Source: Nitrososphaerota archaeon (lineage in GTDB: Archaea > Thermoproteota > Nitrososphaeria > Nitrososphaerales > Nitrosopumilaceae). From it: a stretch of DNA of 33,414 nt. The notes under the pieces were generated by a model, which was not told the origin of the DNA, ran no database searches, and saw nothing but the letters and a program-made list of their open reading frames with translations. The position numbers and the translations under genes are program-made. The stretch is taken from the NCBI GenBank assembly GCA_005877205.1, contig VBPL01000031.1:1-33414 (forward strand), written 5' to 3'. Shown in pieces: positions 28,013 through 33,414 of this stretch (position 1 is its first letter; each line of letters begins with the position of its first letter).

Positions 28013-30097
28013 CTAAATTAGCAGAAGTAATACAACTATCAGGATACCAGCACCAAAAACGTAGAGATAAGATTGTGAGATTCCCGTCTGTGTGGCTTGC
28101 ATTATTCTTGCACCGCCTGCCATCGTTTTTTCTGGCACTAGGTTGAATCCCTCTATCACGAAATTCTCAAAGTAGCGATAAACACCTCTGGCAAAGTACA
28201 AGGGTGCTACAACAAATCCCCAGTAGATTAATGCGTTGAGGTACCATCTGTTCAAGAAAAACTTGTGTATAGCATAAAAGAAGATATTTGAATTTACAAA
28301 TTTCACAGGATCTGCAAACCTTCCTATGTAGAAGATGTATCCAAGTCCAAATCCAATCGCAAATGCAGATAATGAAGATATAAGGGCTACAGGGTTAACT
28401 CCCTCCAAAAAGCCACCTAACACTGACTGAGATTCCATCGCGACATTTCCTATATCGGATTTTATTCCAAATGTTGAAGCTAGATATTCTGTGAAAATGT
28501 GATGGATCTGATGTTCAAAGACAAGGCCGATAACTCCTATTCCAATTGTCAATACTGCAAGAATTCCATATGGAATCCACATTGATGGGCTTGCTTCGTG
28601 AATGTGATAGCCTTCCTTCTCCATTTCTTCCACGTGTTTGCTCTTGTTACCGAAGAAGACCATTCCTATCATCCTGGTAGTGTAGAAAGTAGTCATTACT
28701 GCTGTAATCAAAGCTAGAGCAAATATTGGAAGGGCCCAGGTATTCCCTGATTCGTATATGGCCGCAAAGATTGCATCCTTGCTCCAGAAACCTGTGGTGA
28801 TGAAAGGAGCCCCCATAAGTCCCAGTCCTGCGGCCCACATGAAAATATAGGTCTTTTTTATATGTCTCCTCAGTCCTCCCATGTCTGTCATGAATCTGGA
28901 ACCGACTATGTGCAATAATGAACCTGCTGCCATGAACAAAGAGGCTTTGAACATTGCATGGGAGATTAGGTGGAAAAATCCTGCAGTGTAACCATCTACA
29001 AATTGCCTTGAAAGACCTGCTACACCAAGTGCCATCATCATATATCCAATTTGTGAGCCAGTAGAATACGCGAGAACTTTCTTTATTTCTGGATGGACCA
29101 TTCCTTGTGTTGCAAGCAGAAATGCGGTAATCGCACCAACCCATGCAATTACCTCAAAGAACTGATCCATATTGATACCAATTGCAGCCAATGCAAAGAA
29201 CAGCGGTCCCAACCTTGCTACCAAAAATACTCCTGCTTTTACCATTGTTGCAGCATGAATAAGAGCTGATACTGAGGTTGGTCCTGTCATTGCCTCAAGT
29301 AGCCACTCGTTTAGTGGGAATTGAGCAGACTTTCCTATTGCTCCTCCAAAAAGTAACACTGCAGCTGGAATTAGCAGATGTTGAGAAGACATTGCAATTG
29401 CCCAATTTGTATTCTCAATTAGCTCTCTGAATCCAAATGTACCAGCAAATGCAAAAATAAGAAACATTCCAGCTAACATCATGATGTCACCAACCTTTGT
29501 CATTATGAATGCCTTAATACCAGAGTGAGTGGGGGAATAGTAGTCCATCAAACCAAGGACTCTACGACCTTCAATTCCCACATGATCTTTCTTTTTGTCT
29601 CTATACCAGAATCCTACCAATGCGTAAGAGGCTAAACCTACTCCTTCCCATCCAAAGAAGAGCTGCAAGAAGTTGTCTGACAAAACAATTAATTGCATAG
29701 AACCAACGAAAAATGCCATCCAGAACCAAAATCGAGTAATATCTTTGTCACCTTTCATGTAACCAGTGCTGTAGACAAAGATCAAAAATGAGATCCAAGC
29801 TACTACATTACTCATCAAGGCTGCTAATGGATCTGCTAGTATTCCGGCCTTGAGTCCAATTGATGAGATCCATGGGATTTGATTATGAATTTCATTGTTG
29901 CCAAGAGCTAACGGTAGAAGTGTAGTTGCTGAAATTGCACTCGCAAGGGCAAAGGCTACAGCAACACCACCAGTGGCTCTCTTTGAGAATTTTGCTACAC
30001 CTGGAATTATGACGGCTGCAACAAATGGCAGTATCCAGATCGCCCAAGCATTCAATGCAGTTGCACTCAAACCAAACTCAGAGGGTCCAACAGCCAT
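28013..30097 (-). CDS. nuoL: complex I-type subunit L (NuoL)
   Basis: At 694 residues this is the largest antiporter-like subunit, normally at the far end of the membrane arm. Conserved features include FFGWEGVGLASYALVGFWY, GKSAQFPLNEWLLEAM with the channel Lys, and SALIHAATMVKAGVFLVARL. The long C-terminus contains a further set of helices consistent with the lateral helix (about residues 560-694). It starts four bases after the nuoM stop codon. Confidence 0.95.
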   Translation of the reverse strand: MAVGPSEFGLSATALNAWAIWILPFVAAVIIPGVAKFSKRATGGVAVAFALASAISATTLLPLALGNNEIHNQIPWISSIGLKAGILADPLAALMSNVVAWISFLIFVYSTGYMKGDKDITRFWFWMAFFVGSMQLIVLSDNFLQLFFGWEGVGLASYALVGFWYRDKKKDHVGIEGRRVLGLMDYYSPTHSGIKAFIMTKVGDIMMLAGMFLIFAFAGTFGFRELIENTNWAIAMSSQHLLIPAAVLLFGGAIGKSAQFPLNEWLLEAMTGPTSVSALIHAATMVKAGVFLVARLGPLFFALAAIGINMDQFFEVIAWVGAITAFLLATQGMVHPEIKKVLAYSTGSQIGYMMMALGVAGLSRQFVDGYTAGFFHLISHAMFKASLFMAAGSLLHIVGSRFMTDMGGLRRHIKKTYIFMWAAGLGLMGAPFITTGFWSKDAIFAAIYESGNTWALPIFALALITAVMTTFYTTRMIGMVFFGNKSKHVEEMEKEGYHIHEASPSMWIPYGILAVLTIGIGVIGLVFEHQIHHIFTEYLASTFGIKSDIGNVAMESQSVLGGFLEGVNPVALISSLSAFAIGFGLGYIFYIGRFADPVKFVNSNIFFYAIHKFFLNRWYLNALIYWGFVVAPLYFARGVYRYFENFVIEGFNLVPEKTMAGGARIMQATQTGISQSYLYVFGAGILIVVLLLLI

Positions 30098-30100
30098 ATT

Positions 30101-31657
30101 CTAAACTCCCACCAATCCTTTCATGAAGGGAATTATCTGGTTAAAGAAGATGTCAGGATATATTCCGATAACGATAGTAAATCCTGCCAGTACCATCATT
30201 GGTCCAGTAACATACCAGCTCGCTTCTTTGGTATTTTCTAGATTTTCTGGCAGTTTTCCAAAGAAAACTCTCTTTATCATCCACAAAACATAGGCCATGG
30301 TAATAACGGTTGCAACCAGTCCTAAACCGAATGCGACCATTCTAATGGTAGAGCCTTGTTGAATTGCAGTTTGTAGGGCTCCATAAAATAGTGTCCATTC
30401 TGCCATGAATCCACTGGTTGGTGGCACGCCCATTATAGTAAGAGCTCCTATCACAGCACAAACAGCGGTTATCGGCATTTTTCCTGCAAGTCCACCCATC
30501 TTGGTAATACTTCTAGTTCCAACTTGTAAAACTATGGCACCTACCATCATGAAGAGCAACACTTTGCCAAGACTGTGAGAAACGAACATCATTTCAGCTC
30601 CAGAGAGTCCTAGTGATGATGCAGAGCCGATTCCGAAGATGATATAACCCATCTGGCTTATGCTCGAATAAGCAAACAACTTTCTGATGTCATCCTGTAT
30701 CAATGCCATTATTCCACCATACATCATTGTGGCAAGACCCCACAGATTCAGGAATAATGCAAAGTGACCATATTCTCCTGGCAAGAGCATTATTAGTAAT
30801 CTAAAGAAGCCGTACGCACCAACTCCTAACATTGCACCTGATGACAGTGCATTTAGCGGTGTGGGTGCTGCGCCATACACGTGGGGGAGCCATATGTGTA
30901 CCACAAATGCTGCCATCTTCACACCAAGTCCAATCGTTATTCCGACTGCAGCAAGTGCGAGAATGTTTTGCGGTATTCCGTGTTCCTTGATATCAGCGAA
31001 ATTAAAACTTCCAACGTTCAGTCCTACCGCAAGAAAACCGAGAAGAAGAATTACTGCTCCAACATGTGTCCAGAAGAAGAATAACAGAGCTACTCTCCGT
31101 TTTGCTTCGTATCCCCAGAATGCTATCATGAAAAATGCTGGAATCAGCATTACCTCAAAGAATACATAAAATTCTATCAAGTTGGTTGCAAGAACTGCAC
31201 CCAACATTCCCATGGCCATAACTAGAAACAGTGCAAAGTATGCGCCGATCTGATTATTGACATAATTTTTCAGCGATGACGATTCTATCATGGTGGTTCC
31301 GCCACTAATCAATTGTTTTTGTGAATTGGCTCTTTCTTCAAATTGTGAAGTTATTCTTGCGATCATGTATGGTTTTGAAAATAGTGCTACTACAGTAGAT
31401 ACTACATAGATTATTATGGCAAATGGCGATGCAAGACCATCAAGTAAGAGGCCGAATTCACCAAATAACTGAGTCCAGCGATAATGCTCTTCATAGGTTC
31501 CCGAGAATATAGGCATGATCATTATTGTTGTACAATACAACAGGAGCCCAAAGCTGAACCATGCTGATGCGTTAGGCCCCGACTTTCTTCCAAGTAGATA
31601 TGCTACTGGTGACAATAGTAGCGGTAAAAAAACCGCCTGTAGTAAGATATATTGCAT
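30101..31657 (-). CDS. nuoM: complex I-type subunit M (NuoM)
   Basis: This 518-residue antiporter-like subunit has the conserved Glu in FYVFFEVMLIPAFFMI and the channel Lys in GVKMAAFVVHIWLPHVYGAA. The following helix reads LSSGAMLGVGAYGFFRL; many homologues have Lys at the position of the Gly after MLG/LLK. The start ATG overlaps the nuoK stop (TAATG). An N-terminal charged loop (about residues 85-118, QFEERANSQKQLISGG) is longer than usual. Confidence 0.95.
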   Translation of the reverse strand: MQYILLQAVFLPLLLSPVAYLLGRKSGPNASAWFSFGLLLYCTTIMIMPIFSGTYEEHYRWTQLFGEFGLLLDGLASPFAIIIYVVSTVVALFSKPYMIARITSQFEERANSQKQLISGGTTMIESSSLKNYVNNQIGAYFALFLVMAMGMLGAVLATNLIEFYVFFEVMLIPAFFMIAFWGYEAKRRVALLFFFWTHVGAVILLLGFLAVGLNVGSFNFADIKEHGIPQNILALAAVGITIGLGVKMAAFVVHIWLPHVYGAAPTPLNALSSGAMLGVGAYGFFRLLIMLLPGEYGHFALFLNLWGLATMMYGGIMALIQDDIRKLFAYSSISQMGYIIFGIGSASSLGLSGAEMMFVSHSLGKVLLFMMVGAIVLQVGTRSITKMGGLAGKMPITAVCAVIGALTIMGVPPTSGFMAEWTLFYGALQTAIQQGSTIRMVAFGLGLVATVITMAYVLWMIKRVFFGKLPENLENTKEASWYVTGPMMVLAGFTIVIGIYPDIFFNQIIPFMKGLVGV

Positions 31658-31962
31658 TATCCTTTCAAACTCCTGAAATCTGCGATATCAATATTTTTGT
31701 ACATTCTATATGCTACTATAACCAATGCAAGCCCCACTGCAACTTCAGCTGCAGCAATTGCAATAGAAAAGAGAGCTAACGTCTGTCCTTGACTATTTGG
31801 AATGAATCGTGCAAAGGCGACCAAATTTAGATTTGCTGAATTAACAATCATTTCAACTGCAAAAAGCATTCTAATTGCATTTCTTTTCACTGACAGTCCG
31901 TATATTCCAATGGCTAACAGCGCCACCGAAACTAGAACAAAATCAATTAGCGCGTTGGTCAC
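31657..31962 (-). CDS. nuoK: complex I-type subunit K (NuoK)
   Basis: The 101-residue, three-helix protein has the two membrane Glu residues typical of NuoK (LFAVEMIVNSANLNLVAF and AIAAAEVAVGLALVI). It starts at GTG and overlaps nuoJ by 20 bases. Confidence 0.95.
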   Translation of the reverse strand: MTNALIDFVLVSVALLAIGIYGLSVKRNAIRMLFAVEMIVNSANLNLVAFARFIPNSQGQTLALFSIAIAAAEVAVGLALVIVAYRMYKNIDIADFRSLKG

Positions 31963-32455
31963 TTGTCACGTCCTCCCTTTTAGCTAATGTTAAAGCTCCT
32001 ATTACTGACGAGGTTAGAATAAGCGCCATTACTATAAGCGCAGGTGAATAATAAGTAAGAAAGTCCTCACCTATTTTTTTGTAGTCTACTGATGGAGCGT
32101 TGGTGTCCATTGATTTCAGGCCTGAACCAATGATTATTGTTCCAATTCCAAGCATTACAATTATCATTAATCCTATTCCTGCGTATCTTCGTCTTGTATC
32201 TTCTATCTTGTTGAAGATAAGTTCACGTCTTACTAGCATGACAGTGAAAAGTATAAGCACTGCTATAGAACCCACGTATACAGAAAGTTGGAACATTGCT
32301 ACGAAAGGGGCATCCAAAAGTAAGAAAAAGCCAGCTATGCCGGATAATGTCAGCATAAGAGCTATTGATCCGTAAATTAACGAACGTATCTCAAGTGAGG
32401 CTATTGCACAACCAATTGTTAAAACAGAAAGAGCTAAGAATATTGAATCAACCAT
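31943..32455 (-). CDS. nuoJ: complex I-type subunit J (NuoJ)
   Basis: From ATG 32455 (MVDSIFLALSV) it has 170 residues and five helices, with the NuoJ signature FQLSVYVGSIAVLILFTVML. An in-frame ATG at 32473 would add six polar residues (MTGVHH). The start lies inside the end of nuoI (8-base overlap), showing tight translational packing. Confidence 0.93.
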   Translation of the reverse strand: MVDSIFLALSVLTIGCAIASLEIRSLIYGSIALMLTLSGIAGFFLLLDAPFVAMFQLSVYVGSIAVLILFTVMLVRRELIFNKIEDTRRRYAGIGLMIIVMLGIGTIIIGSGLKSMDTNAPSVDYKKIGEDFLTYYSPALIVMALILTSSVIGALTLAKREDVTSDQRAN

Positions 32456-32945
32456 GTGATGCACCCCTGTCATCGATCTTTATTTCTACATCTTGCGATA
32501 TCTTCGGTTTTACAGCAAGCTGAGCAGGGGTATATATTAAAGCAGATTTGGTAAAAGAAGAAAGCTCGTAATCGTTTGTCATGTATAGTGCATAGAAAGG
32601 GCATGCATCTACACATAGACCGCAGAAAACACATTTACCATAATCTATCTGTGGCATTATTGCTTTCTTGTTTTGTTTCCATGTCTCGTTTACCTTGACC
32701 ATACCTATGGCCTCTGCTATCCCTTCACACGCTACGGCACAAAGCTGGCAGCCAGTACAATTTTGGTGGTATAATATGTGTCTCCCTCGCAGTCCAGCAA
32801 TTCCTACTCCTATTTCTGGATTGTATTGAAAGCCATCACCGACAAATTTCAATTTCTGTTCCGGGTATCGCAATGTAAATCTCTTGACAGCAAGATGTTT
32901 TACTCCTGAATTGAGTGCTCTAATAATGCCAGCTGCAGTACTCAA
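32448..32945 (-). CDS. nuoI: complex I-type subunit I (NuoI), 2x[4Fe-4S] ferredoxin-like
   Basis: The 165-residue peripheral subunit has two Cys clusters, CTGCQLCAVACEG and CVFCGLCVDACPF, holding clusters N6a and N6b that pass electrons toward quinone. The first ends in CEG instead of the usual CP. The start is TTG 32945, overlapping the nuoH stop by two bases (TTGA). Confidence 0.95.
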   Translation of the reverse strand: MSTAAGIIRALNSGVKHLAVKRFTLRYPEQKLKFVGDGFQYNPEIGVGIAGLRGRHILYHQNCTGCQLCAVACEGIAEAIGMVKVNETWKQNKKAIMPQIDYGKCVFCGLCVDACPFYALYMTNDYELSSFTKSALIYTPAQLAVKPKISQDVEIKIDDRGASHG

Positions 32946-33414
32946 TGTAGTAATCCTCCTGGTCCCAAGACACCTGCATATAGCAATCCGAGAGCTATAA
33001 AGACGTTAACGAATGCCAAGCCAATCCATTTGTACCAACCAGTGTGCAAGAGCATATCGATCCTTATTCTTGGAAAGACGCCGCGTGGCAACAATATCAA
33101 AAGAATTACTCCTACAGTTTTTATAACAAACCACAATGTACCGTTGAGCATTTCCTGATCAAATAATGGAAGACCTGGGAACTTTGCTGTCACAGGGCCA
33201 ATTGTAATTCCCTGTGTGATGATATCTTGTGGGAATGGCGGCCACACCATTGGCCCATTCCAGCCTCCCAGAAATAGAACAGTAAATAATCCAGCGAATG
33301 CATAGAGTTTCAAGTAGGTTCCGAGCTGAATCAGTCCATACATCATACCTGAGAATTCTGTCAACCATCCTGCAACTATCTCGCTTTCCGCTTCGGGTAG
33401 ATCAAATGGTATTC
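32942..33414 (-). CDS. nuoH: complex I-type subunit H (NuoH), 5'-partial
   Basis: Only the C-terminal about 157 residues are in the window; the frame stays open to the right edge. The conserved quinone-site loop is visible at the edge as IPFDLPEAESEIVAGWLTEF, followed by four hydrophobic segments ending GVLGPGGLLH. TTG 33364 is an internal Leu codon, not the start. The missing N-terminus should lie beyond the window, probably with nuoA-D further upstream. Confidence 0.95.
   Translation of the reverse strand, partial: IPFDLPEAESEIVAGWLTEFSGMMYGLIQLGTYLKLYAFAGLFTVLFLGGWNGPMVWPPFPQDIITQGITIGPVTAKFPGLPLFDQEMLNGTLWFVIKTVGVILLILLPRGVFPRIRIDMLLHTGWYKWIGLAFVNVFIALGLLYAGVLGPGGLLH

Noticed and set aside
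28647-29144. 165-codon frame inside nuoL on the same strand
   Set aside because: An out-of-frame shadow of nuoL, rich in His, Arg, Cys and Trp as expected of an off-frame reading; no membrane or domain pattern.
1-33414. Mobile element, prophage or genomic island
   Set aside because: No transposase, integrase, phage gene, attachment repeat or clear change in composition; both tRNA genes lack downstream integrase genes or obvious repeats of their 3' ends.

Overview
The window is a compact, AT-rich piece of an archaeal chromosome, most likely from an ammonia-oxidising thaumarchaeon (Nitrososphaerota, Nitrosopumilales-like). Evidence includes archaeal-type S15 and S3Ae, TBP, ABCE1, a Pcc1-like KEOPS subunit, a geranylgeranyl reductase and a prenyl diphosphate synthase for ether lipids, split transketolase, a Nuo cluster ordered H-I-J-K-M-L-N, an isolated 5S rRNA gene, and a tRNA intron with a bulge-helix-bulge motif. 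The lineage call rests on gene content and family resemblance; no database was searched. Many genes that head a transcript have a TATA element centred about 24-28 bases before the start codon, which implies leaderless mRNAs.

Layout. 1-3040: a membrane protein cut by or close to the window edge, a Cas4-like PD-(D/E)XK protein with a degenerate active site, a PII signalling protein, a gene broken by two in-frame stops, and two small membrane proteins transcribed leftward. 3147-7595: an information-processing cluster (S15, DHH/RecJ-like nuclease, Pcc1-like protein, SerRS, S3Ae, exosome-type RNA-binding protein). 7596-10100: a possible C/D-type sRNA, a geranylgeranyl reductase and a secreted protein with two Trp-rich repeats. 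10192-13012: a MoxR/NorQ-CbbQ type AAA+ ATPase, a vWA (NorD/CbbO-like) partner and an ASCH protein. 13036-16330: a leftward operon for the non-oxidative pentose phosphate pathway in which the transketolase N-terminal subunit is fused to ribulose-phosphate 3-epimerase, followed by the transketolase C-terminal subunit and a small transaldolase. 16450-20120: a DCC-type thioredoxin-fold protein, a 42-residue C2H2 zinc finger protein, a HicB-like protein, 5S rRNA, ABCE1 and a Trm5-like methyltransferase. 20120-24363: a two-TM protein, RimI-type acetyltransferase, M50 protease, LarA-like protein, PyrE and TBP. 24364-25630: a convincing C/D box sRNA with its own promoter, a tRNA with anticodon CAT, a CADD/PqqC-like diiron protein and tRNA-Glu(TTC) with a 16-nt intron in the T-loop. 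25674-33414: a prenyl diphosphate synthase converging on the Nuo cluster, which runs off the right edge inside nuoH.

Most of the window is housekeeping. No prophage, insertion sequence, CRISPR array or defence island is visible. The observations most worth a second look are the transketolase/epimerase fusion, the C/D box sRNA upstream of tbp, the T-loop intron in tRNA-Glu, the broken conserved gene at 1812-2324, tandem TATA boxes before tbp, and the pair of small membrane proteins that may be accessory AMO subunits.
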